This document shows positions 44,793 through 55,674 of a DNA stretch of 64,000 nucleotides, piece by piece; the first letter of the stretch is position 1; each line of letters begins with the position of its first letter. The notes under the pieces are model-generated. The model was not told where the DNA came from. It searched no databases and worked only from the letters and a program-made list of their open reading frames with translations. The stretch covers positions 8,617 through 72,616 of the forward strand of contig JADKBB010000065.1 of assembly GCA_016715195.1 (NCBI GenBank), given 5' to 3'. Made by a program: the position numbers and the translations under genes. The DNA comes from Candidatus Villigracilis proximus (GTDB lineage: Bacteria > Chloroflexota > Anaerolineae > Anaerolineales > Villigracilaceae).

Positions 44793-44866
44793 TCGGGGTG
44801 AGAGGATTTGAACCTCCGACCTCACGGACCCGAACCGTGCGCTCTACCGGTCTGAGCCACACCCCG
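44793..44866 (-). tRNA. tRNA-Pro (anticodon CGG)
   Basis: On the minus strand the 74 bases fold as a cloverleaf: acceptor CGGGGTG with CACCCCG, D-arm around GGCTCAGACCGG, anticodon stem CACGG/CCGTG with the loop TTCGGGT (anticodon CGG), and T-arm GGAGGTTCAAATCCTC with the GTTCAAATC T-loop core. The 3' CCA is not encoded. Discriminator base A. Confidence 0.95.
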
Positions 44867-44910
44867 GACGGAGTGCATTATACCATTGCGAGTCTTTTTG
44901 GCAAGTCTTG

Positions 44911-45837
44911 CTATGGGTTTAGTAAAATGTCGAGGGTGTAAACATATATATGTTTCAGTAGATCAGGGTCTGTTACGCTTAGTAATGGATTTTCTTGATG
45001 AATGGTTAGGCGTACTCTTGTCGGTTCTGTGATTTTATAAGGCAGGGTGGTTTCAAATGCTTCGGGGTCAATGCCTTTGAAATCCAGTACACGCGAGGAG
45101 AGCGGTTTTCCGTTGGGGAGAAGCAGATCTACAAATACAGGCTGGTCATTGAATGGCCAGAAAAGTCCTTTGAGATTCACGACACCACCAGAGATTTCAT
45201 CGCCGTCTTCCAATCCTTCGAGCATGGTTCGTTCATAAATTGTGTTGCCCGGCGGATTGATTTGATTTGAACCAACGGAATACAAGAGCACGGGCATGGT
45301 GTTGAGCGCTTGAATACGACCAAATTCATCTTTTGTGCTGACGCGAATATACCCAACTTCAGATACGGCGCGAATCTCAAAGGAAAGGTCGAAGTTTCGA
45401 TATTTCCCGCTCAGATTACGTTCCACCCGTTCCAGAACTCGCTGTAGAATACGCCCGTCTTCGCCCAACAAATCTACTTGTACAATGTCACTTTCCCCTG
45501 AAATCAGTAGTACTTGTAAGTTGAAGGAGGAAATAAGGCTGGACATGGGGCCGGGTGAGATAAACCGAATCTGTGCAAAATCATTAAAGCCCGGTTCTAT
45601 TGTAGGCGTTGCGGTGGGATAGATAATGGATGGAAGCGGTGTTTCTGTTGGCAGAGCTGTTTCCACTGGCGCGGCGGCTGTTAAAGCATCGCTGGCGGCA
45701 AATGCGGCCTGGCCGGTTAATGCGACCACTGTCGGAAGGTAATCGGGCGGGAAAGGCGTGAGCGCTGATTCTGCCGCTTGCGAGCAGGCAGATAACAGTC
45801 CAAGAAAGGATGCGAGGAGTATGATTTTATGTTTCAT
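44911..45837 (-). CDS. Lipoprotein of unknown function
   Basis: A 308-residue exported lipoprotein (signal with LGLLSACS, Cys near residue 18). A Pro/Thr/Glu-rich linker (about 40-80) follows. The rest is beta-rich with a possible surface or Ig-like fold (IRFISPGPMSSLISSF, VDLLGEDGRILQRV). No enzyme motif is seen. It stands between the tRNA and the carboxypeptidase gene on the same strand as the latter. Confidence 0.7.
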   Translation of the reverse strand: MKHKIILLASFLGLLSACSQAAESALTPFPPDYLPTVVALTGQAAFAASDALTAAAPVETALPTETPLPSIIYPTATPTIEPGFNDFAQIRFISPGPMSSLISSFNLQVLLISGESDIVQVDLLGEDGRILQRVLERVERNLSGKYRNFDLSFEIRAVSEVGYIRVSTKDEFGRIQALNTMPVLLYSVGSNQINPPGNTIYERTMLEGLEDGDEISGGVVNLKGLFWPFNDQPVFVDLLLPNGKPLSSRVLDFKGIDPEAFETTLPYKITEPTRVRLTIHQENPLLSVTDPDLLKHIYVYTLDILLNP

Positions 45838-45851
45838 GGTTGATGAGAATC

Positions 45852-45900
45852 AACATCCCGCAGTCTGAGACGAGTCTCATGTCTCAATCTGCGGGATGTT
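45852..45900. terminator. 12-bp stem-loop between the lipoprotein and carboxypeptidase genes
   Basis: AACATCCCGCAG at 45852-45863 pairs exactly with 45889-45900, and a nested TGAGAC/GTCTCA stem lies inside. The T-rich side is on the plus strand. It may end or weaken transcription from the carboxypeptidase gene into the lipoprotein gene. Confidence 0.6.
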
Positions 45901-45918
45901 TTATTTGTTATAACAAAA

Positions 45919-47415
45919 TTACAATCCGTAGATATCGCTGTATTTTTTTGTCAGGTAGCGCACATAAGCAGCAGAGTCAATTTTTGATCCGGTAACTTTT
46001 TCAATAAGATCCTGTGGATCATATTTGTGACCAAAGATATGAACTTTCTCACGCAGCCAGCCAAGCAATGAGTCGAATTTGCCTTTGCGGATTTGATCGT
46101 CGAGGTCGGTAATGTCGGCGTTGATCTTCTCCCACAACTGGGCAGAGACGAGGTTGCCGAGCGCGTAGGTTGAAAAGTAACCCATTAATCCGCTTGACCA
46201 ATGGACGTCCTGCAAAACACCTTGCGCATCATTTGGAGGTACGATGCCGAGATAATCCTGCATTTTGGCATTCCAAATTTCAGGCAGGTCTTTTATTGCA
46301 AATTTTCCTTCGACCATGCCAATTTCAAGTTCAAGGCGCAGCATGACATGCAGGTTGTAAGTGGATTCATCTGCATTGACACGAATCATGGATGGCTCAA
46401 CTTTATTTATGGCTTTATAAAATGACTTTGCGCTGACACCGTCCAGTTGAGACGGGAATGTCTTTTTTAATTCGGGGAAAAAATATTCCCAAAATGGGAG
46501 TGAGCGGCCAACCAGGTTTTCCCACATGCGGGATTGGGATTCATGTACTGCAAGGGATGTTCCACCTGCAAGCGGCGTGCGCTCATAAATGGGATTACTG
46601 CCCTGCTCATACATGGCGTGACCAGCTTCATGCATGGCGCTAAATAAAGTGGAAAGCGGATTTTCGGATTCAAAGCGGTTTGTAATACGGGTGTCGTTGA
46701 CACTAAAGGTGGTCTGGAAAGGATGCGGCGCCTTATCCTGCCGGCCGCGATTAAAGTCATAACCAAATTTTGAAATGACTGCTTCGCTAAAATCCCATAC
46801 TTTCTTTTCGTTATATTTTTTGTGCAGGAAATCATCCTTGACCTGTTTGGCTGACTTAATGGATTTAATAAGTTCCACTTGGTTTGGGCGCAGGTTGTTG
46901 AAAATTTCCTTTACTTCAGAAGTTTTCATCCCGGGTTCGTAGTCATCCAGCAGAATATCATAAGGATGATCGGCGGGCGGGAAAAATGAAATATATTCCT
47001 GTACAAGCTCTACAACTTTTTCAAGGTGCGGACGAAAAATGGAGAAATCAGATTTACCCTTGGCTTCCACCCAGGCTTCAAGGGCTTTGGTGGTCACAAT
47101 GGCTTGTTTGGATACGAACTGTGAAGGCACGCGCGTGGCTTTATCATAATTCCGGGCAGATACGCGTACCAGGGCGGCATCATCTGATTCAGCGTCTGTA
47201 AATTCGTGCTTGAGGTCTTGCAACAATTTGCCGACTTCATCTGAAGTTGATTTTTCATGAGCAATCTTGCCCAGTGTGCCTAACTGCTGACCGCGTGCAT
47301 CACTGCCACCGGGCGGCATGTTTACCTGTTGATCCCACTCCAGTACACTGGCGGCATGATAGACATCCGAAACTTCACCGAGAATTTCCTTTAGTTGATC
47401 CAATTTTCCAGACAT
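45919..47415 (-). CDS. M32-family carboxypeptidase (Taq type)
   Basis: A 498-residue metallocarboxypeptidase. The zinc motif HEAGH is in SAMHEAGHAMYEQG, and further conserved parts are VLEWDQQVNMP near the start, GDEST-like ADESTYNLH and HWSSGLMGYFSTYALGN near residue 420. It removes C-terminal residues from peptides in the cytoplasm. Length and order of motifs are normal for the family. Confidence 0.95.
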   Translation of the reverse strand: MSGKLDQLKEILGEVSDVYHAASVLEWDQQVNMPPGGSDARGQQLGTLGKIAHEKSTSDEVGKLLQDLKHEFTDAESDDAALVRVSARNYDKATRVPSQFVSKQAIVTTKALEAWVEAKGKSDFSIFRPHLEKVVELVQEYISFFPPADHPYDILLDDYEPGMKTSEVKEIFNNLRPNQVELIKSIKSAKQVKDDFLHKKYNEKKVWDFSEAVISKFGYDFNRGRQDKAPHPFQTTFSVNDTRITNRFESENPLSTLFSAMHEAGHAMYEQGSNPIYERTPLAGGTSLAVHESQSRMWENLVGRSLPFWEYFFPELKKTFPSQLDGVSAKSFYKAINKVEPSMIRVNADESTYNLHVMLRLELEIGMVEGKFAIKDLPEIWNAKMQDYLGIVPPNDAQGVLQDVHWSSGLMGYFSTYALGNLVSAQLWEKINADITDLDDQIRKGKFDSLLGWLREKVHIFGHKYDPQDLIEKVTGSKIDSAAYVRYLTKKYSDIYGL

Positions 47416-47556
47416 GACAACCTCCTGAATTATATTGACACATACGAAATGGCCTGATCAACTTCATCGAGGCCATCTGTAGTGGTGTCCATTAATGTTT
47501 CATGGATTGATTTTATCGTAAGTAGGCATGATTTGACATCCCACTTGGGAAGGGGT

Positions 47557-48288
47557 TCACGGGCAGTGCCTATGGTCACCCAACCCATCTACTATAATTT
47601 CTTCATCAGACCCTTCACGGATATCCACTTGAAGAACTTCCATTGGATCACCCGGGACGTCAATATCGTAGACCGTATAGGTGCCGGGGTAAAGCCAAAT
47701 TTCATTTTCAGGATACCCAAGATATGAGTTTAGATATATTTCACCAGGCAAAACATACATACGGTGATATGTGCAATTCCGCAGGTATGCAGGCACAGGC
47801 CATTCTGTGGTGGTAAATTCAGGAACGGAGGCTAAATCACCCTCCACCTGTGAGTATTTCGTTTGAATGGATGCCCAGCCGGTTTTGTCAGAGTTTGGAA
47901 TTTTGATCTGCACCCACTTGGAAAGCAGATCGCGCGCAATGACTTCGGCGCTGGTGTCTTTATAAAGCACACTAATGGGATTAAAAGCCATATCGGGTCC
48001 GCGACGAATAAACAGATTCCCATTCACGGCATTAATCTTAACTTTGGGTGAAGAGACAACCGTTGGGGGAAGTTCTGTTTCAGTTGAGACAGGGGTTTCA
48101 ACGGTTAGAGTCTGCGTTGGGAGCGGGGTAACAGTTTCATCTTGTGTTGTAAACGGTTCAATATCACGCGCGGTAGGCAGCGCAGAAGGCGTATCCAATT
48201 TAACCAACGCGCATGATTGAATCAACAAAACAAATAACAGGGCAATGGAGAGCGTTCTATATTTCTTTAACTGCTTGATGATTACCAT
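47557..48288 (-). CDS. SH3-domain lipoprotein
   Basis: A 243-residue exported protein (signal ending LLIQSCA, likely lipobox Cys near residue 26). A Thr/Pro/Glu linker follows, and residues about 85-150 match a bacterial SH3 domain (VNGNLFIRRGPDMAFNPI, KWVQIKIPNSDKTGWAS). The C-terminal part is of unknown type. The gene starts just after the MacB-like permease, so it is probably part of the same operon. Confidence 0.78.
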   Translation of the reverse strand: MVIIKQLKKYRTLSIALLFVLLIQSCALVKLDTPSALPTARDIEPFTTQDETVTPLPTQTLTVETPVSTETELPPTVVSSPKVKINAVNGNLFIRRGPDMAFNPISVLYKDTSAEVIARDLLSKWVQIKIPNSDKTGWASIQTKYSQVEGDLASVPEFTTTEWPVPAYLRNCTYHRMYVLPGEIYLNSYLGYPENEIWLYPGTYTVYDIDVPGDPMEVLQVDIREGSDEEIIVDGLGDHRHCP

Positions 48289-48290
48289 GT

Positions 48291-49552
48291 CTACTCGTAT
48301 CGCAAAGCTTCCACTGGCTCAAGACTCGCTGCCCGGCTGGCAGGGTAAATACCAAAGAAAAGACCAATCACAGCCGAGAAACCTGTTGAAAGCAATATAG
48401 CATCTGTTCCCACAACAGGCACAAAATTATTGCCTGTTGCAGCAGCCACCTGCCCCACAACAAACGCAATCAGCCAGCCAAATAAAATGCCGATAATGCC
48501 GCCAAACAAACTAAGCAATGAAGACTCGGTTAAGAATTGAAGCAGGATATCCTTCTTGCGTGCGCCAAGCGCCTTGCGCAAACCAATCTCTCGCGTGCGT
48601 TCTGTAACCGAAACCAGCATGATATTCATAATCCCGATTCCGCCTACCAGCAGGGAGATTCCTGCAATGCCGCCAAGAAAGATCGTTAATACACCTGTGA
48701 TCGTTTCAAATGTCTGGAGAAAATCCTGCTGGGTAAAAACAGTAAAATCATCATCACCAATGGGCGTGCGGTGACGTTGACGTAAAATATTCGAGATATC
48801 ATCAGCCGCCTGCGGCACCGATTCTGCTGTGGTGGCTTGTACAAAGATCACATCCACTTCATCACGCAAGTCGCGTTTGATCAGGCGCGCCTGTGCAGTT
48901 GTAAACGGAATATAGGCATTGTTATCTTCACTGCCAAATGCTCCACCGCCTTTTGCAACCAAAACTCCGATCACACGGAACGGCTGACCTTCAATACGAA
49001 TGGTCTCACCAACCACTCCATCGGGATGCCCAAAAATCGCAGTGGCGGTTTCAGGCCCAAGGATAACAACAGACATGCGCCCCAGCATGTGTTCTTCATT
49101 AATGAACTCACCTTCGGCCAATTCCAAATTACGGACTACCAAATAATCAGGAGTTACACCAGAAATGGTCGTAGTGGATTTTTCACCGCCAAAGGCCAGC
49201 GTTCCATTTCCTTGAATGGCAGGAGCAACTGAAGCCACGGAAGGCGCTGCAAAAGGATCTGCTATTGCCTCGGCGTCAGCCAGTGTGAGCGGACGGTCAT
49301 TGTTACCGCTTCCACTGTTACCGCCCGTTCCGGGAGGACCCCAGCCTGATCACTGCCTCTGAACACAAATAATAAATTTGTGCCGATGCTGCTAATGGAA
49401 CCTGTAATGGAAGCCTGCGCGCCATTTCCCACAGCAAGCATCGCGATCACAGCCGCCACGCCGATCACAATACCAAGCACTGTGAGCCCTGAGCGCATTT
49501 TATTACCATTCAAACTTTCAATGGCTTCGAGAAGAGCTTGTGTGAATGTCAT
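48291..49552 (-). CDS. MacB-like ABC transporter permease, with one frameshift
   Basis: About 420 residues if one base is restored. The N-terminal helix and periplasmic start (GNKMRSGLTVLGIVIGVAAV, GSISSIGTNLLFV) lie in one frame; a Gly/Asn linker, the MacB periplasmic domain and three C-terminal helices (GGIAGISLLVGGIGIMNIML, ERTREIGLRKALGA) lie in the next. The break is near 49340, at a run of four C (plus strand), where a fifth would restore DQAGG-PPGTGG. Its start overlaps the ATPase stop as ATGA. It forms a tripartite-like exporter with the adjacent ATPase and HlyD-family protein. Confidence 0.88.
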
Positions 49553-50253
49553 TTCTTCCTCGCTGCTGCTTCTTCTTCACCAGATGATTCAAGTTCGCCA
49601 TCGCGTAAGCGAATCACCCGCTGGGTTTGTTCTGCGATTGCGGCATCGTGCGTAACAATAATCAAGGTTGTACCGCGATCCTTGTTTAAGTTAAGCAAAA
49701 GGTTCATGATCTCCTTCCCAACTTTTGAATCCAAATTTCCAGTCGGCTCATCCGCCATGATCATGGCCGGATCGTTCACAAGAGAACGGGCAACTGCCAC
49801 ACGCTGCTGCTGTCCGCCAGAAAGTTCGTAGGGACGATGTGTCATACGATCCTTTAGGCCAACGGCTTCAAGAGCAGCCTGCGCACGCTCACGGCGTCCT
49901 TCTGCCATGCCTGCATAACGTAAAGGCAGCTCAACATTTCCCAGAGCGGTCAAACGGGAAAGCAGATTGAAACTTTGAAAGACGAATCCGACCTTGCGAT
50001 TACGCACACTGGCAAGTTGATCGTCATCCATTTCGCCAACTGATTCACCGTCCAAAATATATTCACCAGAGGTCGGCCTGTCTAAACAGCCAAGCGTATT
50101 CATCATCGTAGACTTTCCCGAACCGGAGGGTCCCATAATGGAAACCACTTCGCCGCGTCTGATTTTAAATGAAACACCGCGCAGCGCCTGTACATCAAAC
50201 TCGCCCATCTTATAAGTTTTTACCAGATCACGAGCCTCGATCACCCAATCCAT
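49549..50253 (-). CDS. MacB/LolD-type ABC transporter ATPase
   Basis: A 234-residue ATPase. Walker A GPSGSGKST near residue 40, signature LSGGQQQRVAVARSL near 142, Walker B IMADEPTG near 165 and the H-loop TH follow in the standard order. It energises the permease encoded next. The start is 1-2 bases after the HlyD-family gene. Confidence 0.95.
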   Translation of the reverse strand: MDWVIEARDLVKTYKMGEFDVQALRGVSFKIRRGEVVSIMGPSGSGKSTMMNTLGCLDRPTSGEYILDGESVGEMDDDQLASVRNRKVGFVFQSFNLLSRLTALGNVELPLRYAGMAEGRRERAQAALEAVGLKDRMTHRPYELSGGQQQRVAVARSLVNDPAMIMADEPTGNLDSKVGKEIMNLLLNLNKDRGTTLIIVTHDAAIAEQTQRVIRLRDGELESSGEEEAAARKK

Positions 50254-50254
50254 A

Positions 50255-51519
50255 TTAGCCTCCGAACGGCCCGCCGTTAGTAGAAGGTGGATTCAAAATG
50301 ATCGGATCGCCTTCCTTGATATCACCTTGCACAAGCACGCTATCTGCACCGGATGTGGAACCGAGTAATACCTTGACCATAACTGGCTGCCCGTCAACAA
50401 GCAGATACACCACCCGTTCAGAATCCACCAAACGCACTGCCCGATTAGGAATCAATATCACATCATTTACTTCTTCGACGATGATATTCACTGCGGCGGT
50501 CATGCCGGGTTTGACCAGTTCATCCGCATCCGTCAATTCAACTGTAACTGTAAAACTGACCACACCTTGAACGGTAACACCCGCCTGATTAACTTGCACC
50601 ACCGTGCCTTTATACGGCTCAGCTCTGCCGAGAACCGCATCAAATGTTAAGGAAGCATTCTGCCCGACTGCAACTGTGTTGATATCCACTTCTGAAACCT
50701 GAACATCAACCAGTAGATGCGAAAGATCATCCACGCGGAAAGCTACTGTGCCGGCGGTGATTTGATCGCCAATCGCCGGGTCAGCCTGTGTGACTGTGCC
50801 ATCAAACGGAGCAACAATATAGGTTGTATTTAATGTCGCCTGGGCGGCGGCGACACGCGCTTCTGCGGCAGCGATATCAGCCGGATCTGTGCCGTTTTTT
50901 AGACGTTCATAATTGCGGCGCGCATCATCTAATTGGGCTTCGGCTAGGGCGAGTTTTTCATCAGCATCGGCAATGGTTTCTGCATCGGCATACCCTTTGG
51001 TATAACGAACTTTGGGAACGCCAAATTCAAGATAAGTATCGGTAATGGTGATCTTTCCATTTAATCCCAAACGATAGTTATAGGCTTTTTTATAAGCCTC
51101 TTCAGCCGCATCCAATGTACGCAAAGCCTGTGCGCGGGCTGTATCTGAATTCGATAAATCTTCGAGTGCTTTTTTAGCGCTGGCGAGATCGGCTTCTGCC
51201 AGAATCACACTTTGATTAAGAGAAGCCTTATCGAGACTGGCCAGCACACCGTCACGAGAGACGCGGTCACCCACTCCCGCATTGACAGCTTCCACAATTC
51301 CAGTCGTCTGCCAGATAAGCGCTGCGCTTTGTCTGGCGCGGACACTTCCTGTGGCGCCAACTGACGCAATCAAATCTCCGCGTTCAACGGCTGCTGTTTG
51401 ATAGAACGTCACACGTCGCTTCCGCCAGTTGTGGAAATAATAATCACAAGCAAAACAACTGCGACCACTCCAATAATGATCCAGGTTCTGCGTGAAAATC
51501 TTTCAAAAAATTTTTTCAT
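50255..51519 (-). CDS. HlyD-family periplasmic adaptor, with frameshift at the N-terminal end
   Basis: About 420 residues. The ATG at 51519 (ribosome site GGAGG) gives MKKFFERFSRRTWIIIG and a membrane anchor, then GGSDV; at 51412 the frame breaks, in GTGTGACG where GTGACG would be in frame. The remaining 385 residues are the adaptor: lipoyl-like halves, a coiled-coil hairpin rich in Ala and Glu (AEADLASAKKALEDLS, ADEKLALAEAQLDDARRNYE), beta-barrel and the end PSTNGGPFGG. It links the inner membrane pump to outer layers or delivers substrate. Confidence 0.88.
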
Positions 51520-51815
51520 TGGTTTCCTCCAAGGCTTAGTCAACGCGCGGATAAAAGTTCTTACGCGATGCAAAATGATCCGTTTCAGTTATAGATATAA
51601 ATGAAGGGTTTCACGAACTTATACTATTCTAATTCAGTACGAACAAAATCAAGACTTTTAGATGCAGAATTAATAAATGTCTATTAGAAAATTGTGACGA
51701 TTGTCGTCCGCTTTGGTGACATTTACGCCTGTGTATGGACAAGTAGTTTGGGTATCATCATGCGATACAAACAGATTACTTTAGATGTAGGCTAACACTT
51801 TGATTCGGAGGCATT

Positions 51816-53257
51816 ATGCAGGCTGTTCCCAGTGAATTCTTAGCGATTGACCGCAAAGAACGCGCAAATCGTCCTTTTTTTGATCTTGACCTCCGCTCTC
51901 CCGAAGTGCGCACCTGTGACTTTGATGATGTTGTAATTGAATTTGATCCTGAACGCGCAATGGTGGAGGCAGCGCGATGTATCCACTGTCCTGATCCTGC
52001 CCCTTGTATGGTTGCCTGCCCCACCGCCAACGACATTCCCTCCGCAATGTGGTTGATCGAACAGGGACGTTTCGTGGAAGCTGCGGGAATTTATCATAAG
52101 ACCAGTTCCCTCCCCGAAGTATGTGGACGCGTATGTCCGCACGAGGCTTTGTGTCAGGGTTCTTGTGTTTTAAATAAGCACCATCAGCCGGTTTTATGCG
52201 GCGAGCTTGAAGCCTTTACTGTTGATTATGAACGCCGCACGCAAGGTTATGTAATTCCTGTTGGGAACCCAATCGGGAAAAAAGTAGCTGTGATCGGCGC
52301 CGGCCCCGCCGGGTTGGGGTGTGCCGACATCCTCGCGCAAAAAGGATACGAGGTAACTATCTTTGAATCCAAACCTGCGCCGGGCGGACTGCTTGTTTAT
52401 GGCATTCCAAATTTCAAACTTTCAAAAGATGTTTGGGAAGAGAAATGGGAAGAGTTCGAACGGGCGGGCGTGAAATTCGTCCCAAATACATACATCGGCA
52501 AAGATAAAACCATTGACGGCCTATTTCAAGAAGGTTTCGAAGCAGTCTTCATTGGTGTCGGGTCTGAAATAGACGCAAAGATGGAAGATACACCCGGAAC
52601 GGAATTATCCGGCGTATTTGAAGCCACTGACTTTCTCATCCGCGGCAATGTGGAACCTGACCAACTCCCTGAAAATATGCGCCAGCCGCTTGAGATCGGC
52701 AAACGCGTGGTGGTCATCGGCGGCGGTGATACAGCCTCCGACTGCCTGCGAACCGCGCTCCGCCTTGGCGCGGAAGATGTCACCTGCCTGTACCGCCGTA
52801 CCGAAAAGGAAATGCCCGGCGGAAAGAAAGATCGCAAGATGGCGCGTGAAGAAGGCGCAAAATACCGCTTCCTGACCCAGCCTGTAAAATTCATCGCCGG
52901 CGCAGACGGAAAACTCGCGGCTGTGGAATGTATCGAAATGAAACTCGGCGAACCCGATGCAAAAGGCCGCCGCAAACCGGTGCCCGTGGAAGGTTCAAAT
53001 TTCAGCGTGGCGGCAGATACTGCCATTCTGGCGCTCGGTTATTGGCCTGACCCCATCCTTGGCAAGACCACACCCGAACTTGAAATTCACGATTGGGGTT
53101 TGATCACCGTAAAAACAAGGCAAAAGGAAACACATCACGCGAGGGTGTATTCTCCGGCGGCGACTGCGTGACCGGTCCGGACCTCGTTGTAACCGCGATG
53201 GTCGGCGGAAGAAAAGCCGCGCTTTCGATTGACGAGTATTTGAAAAATAAAAAATAA
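51816..53257 (+). CDS. gltD: Glutamate synthase small subunit, with a frameshift near the end
   Basis: About 480 residues. The start at 51816 has the ribosome site GGAGG. Two [4Fe-4S] clusters are bound in the N-terminal part (RCIHCPDPAPCMVACPT, VCGRVCPHEALCQGSC). FAD and NADPH sites follow (VAVIGAGPAGLG, VVVIGGGDTASDC). The frame breaks near 53125-53140, after WGLITVKT, and continues in the next frame as REGVFSGGDCVTGPDLVVTA to the stop at 53255. GltD supplies electrons to GltB. The 296 bases before it hold no other gene; the promoter must be there. Confidence 0.92.
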
Positions 53258-53333
53258 CCTGCTGTGAGGGCAGGGTAACTTTAGCAGGGCGAGACCATCC
53301 GGTTTCGCCCTGCGCTTTGTTATAATCCAATTC

Positions 53334-54606
53334 ATGTTTCAACGCATCCTACGCGGACTTGGAAATCACCCTCACGCTTACCATCCTCGCCTTACTCACC
53401 GGCTACAGCAACCCATCCCTCACAGACAAGATCGAAAAGGTACGCACCTACACGCGCCAGATCGAATTCAACTACGTCTCATGGATGACAGACGCCGCGC
53501 TGCTCAAGATGCGCGCCGCCTCCATTGGCGCGCCCTACACACTTGAACACGCCGCGCAAAAACAGATCGTCAGCGAATATTTGCGGAACACCCAATCCAT
53601 CCTTGAAAAAGAATACCTGCTCGAAAAACTCTACGCAGACGCATCCATCACAGACAAGGAACTTGCATCGCAAACGCTGCGCGCAGAACTTGCCAATCAA
53701 TATGCAAGACAAAAAGAATTAGCCCCGCTCGCAGATCCATCTTGCAAGATCAGGTCAGTCAGGTCCTTGCAGAACTTGGGTTGACCGTTATCGGCCAGCC
53801 CGTGCCAAATGTCTGGTATCACTCCACACCCTGCCCATGGCATTGATCGTTTCCCCGCGCGACCACATCGAACAGACCGCAAATATTTCAGTCAATACAG
53901 ATTTGACAATTGATGAACAGGCCGCGCTCGAAAACCGCGTGGATAAGGGATTGAATACATCTTCACTGGTTGTCGGCATTGGCGGTGTAGGTGTTTACCC
54001 AACAATGGTCATGCGGACTACTGACCTGCGCTGGACCCTCAACACCGTGGCGCATGAATGGATCCACAACTATCTAACACTTCGTCCGCTCGGAATTTTA
54101 TATAGCGAGACACCCGAACTGCGCACCATGAATGAAACGACCGCCTCGATCGCAGGGGATGAAATTGGAGCGCTCGTACTAAAACAGTTTTATCCAGAAT
54201 TGACAACCGCATCAGACTCAACCCTCAGCCTGATCTCTGCTCCGTTTGACCATCCCGAACCCGGAGATTTTTTGCGCCCGCCCTTCGACTTCCGCGAAGC
54301 CATGCACGAAACCCGCATCACCGCCGACGCATTTCTTGCCGAAGGAAAAATTGAAGAAGCGGAAGCCTACATGGAACCGCGGCGCCTGTCTTCCTCCAAA
54401 ATGGATATTTATTGCGCAAGATCAACCAGGCTTATTTTGCATTCCACGGAGCCTACGCCGATTCACCCGGCGGTGCCGCAGGGCAAGACCCCGTCGGCCC
54501 GGCAGTGCGCGCCCTGCGTGAGCAAAGTGATTCACTGGCTGATTTTGTCAACACCATCTCGTGGATGACAAATTTTGAGCAATTAAAAGAAGCGGTCAAT
54601 CAATAA
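53334..54606 (+). pseudogene. HEXXH putative metalloprotease, several frameshifts
   Basis: The protein is split over three frames but is continuous in order. MFQRILRGLGNH at 53334 runs into LTLTILALLTGY in the next frame; a helical region follows to about 53740; then LAELGLTVIGQPVPNVWYHS, MALIVSPRDHIEQ and the zinc motif HEWIHNYLTL near 54053, with a further Glu in MNETTASIAGDE; and a last frame with INQAYFAFHGAYADSPGG. The layout is that of a secreted or membrane gluzincin of about 420 residues. It may be decayed or a victim of sequence errors, which cluster here. No named family is recognised. Confidence 0.6.
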
Positions 54607-55674
54607 ATGAAAAAAATATTTTTTATAATTCCACTTATTTTCATCGCAAGCGCTTTCATTTTAAGCGCCTGTTCATCCGGCACTGAATCATCACCCACCC
54701 CAACTGTGCGTCTTTGACAACCCATTCTGCCCAATACCCCAACTTCCGCCATAAGCTGCTCCACGGTTTCCGCTGAACCCACCGCTGCCCCCAATACTGA
54801 AACCCTCTTCCCCCCGTCAGCCGCGCAGACTTTTCCTTCGGTCCCGCGGATGCGCCCGTGACCATTATTGAATATTGCGAGTTCGAGTCGCAAGGTAGTA
54901 AATATAACAACTGGGTCAACTTACAACCCGCCGAGTTCAATGCCTGGGTCGTAAAAGAAGCTGTCACAGCCGGCATGGATGGGGAAAAACTCCAGGCGGC
55001 GATCAATGCCGATGAAACAACGACCAGAATGATGTCGGCGTATGAAGCGGCGAAGAAGTTAACCATCCCGGCAGTTCCGCTCGTCCTCATCAACGGCGTA
55101 CTTCAACCACCCTACGTCCTCGATTATAAAAACTTAAGCGACACGATTGGCTTGATCGCGCTGGAAAAAACAATTTACCAGTTGTCCGCCATTCAATATT
55201 GACCCTGCAAAACAATATATCGCCACCATCAAAACTGAAAAAGGTGACATCGTCATTCAACTATTTCCTGATAAAGCGCCGCTGGCTGTGAATTCATTTG
55301 TGTTCCTTGCAAAACAAGGCTGGTACAACGGTGTGACATTCCATCGCGTGATTCCCGGCTTCGCGGCGCAAACCGGCGATCCAAGCAATACAGGCAAAGG
55401 CAACCCGGGATATTTTTTCAACAATGAGATCAACGATCTAAAGTTTGATAAGCCCGGCATGGTAAGCATGGCAAACTCCGGGCCAAACACAAACGGCAGT
55501 CAATTCTTTATCACATTCGGGCCGGCGCCTCATCTTGATGGCGGCTACACCATTTTCGGCCAGGTCCTCAGCGGATTGGAAGTGGCCGAGCAATTAACTC
55601 CGCGTGATCCTGATCAAGGCATAATTCTTGCCCCGGGCGATAAAATCATAAGTGTGGACATAGAAGAAAAATAA
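54607..55674 (+). pseudogene. Thioredoxin-cyclophilin lipoprotein, broken and internally deleted
   Basis: A lipoprotein signal (MKKIFFIIPLIF ... ILSACSSG) is followed by frame breaks, then DsbA-like parts: VTIIEYCEFES, WVNLQPAEFNAWVVKEAV, and TIPAVPLVLINGVLQPP. The stretch where the CxxC active site should be is missing; the protein jumps from EYCEFES to about 70 residues further on. After a stop-frame change near 55200, a complete cyclophilin-type peptidyl-prolyl isomerase domain follows (IKTEKGDIVIQLF, FHRVIPGFAAQTGD, GSQFFITFG). Intact proteins with this fusion occur in Chloroflexota. The isomerase half could still work if expressed. Confidence 0.7.

Noticed and set aside
44560..44862. 100-residue ORF over lysX and the tRNA on the minus strand
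   Set aside because: It starts in the tRNA and runs antisense through lysX; a coding shadow.
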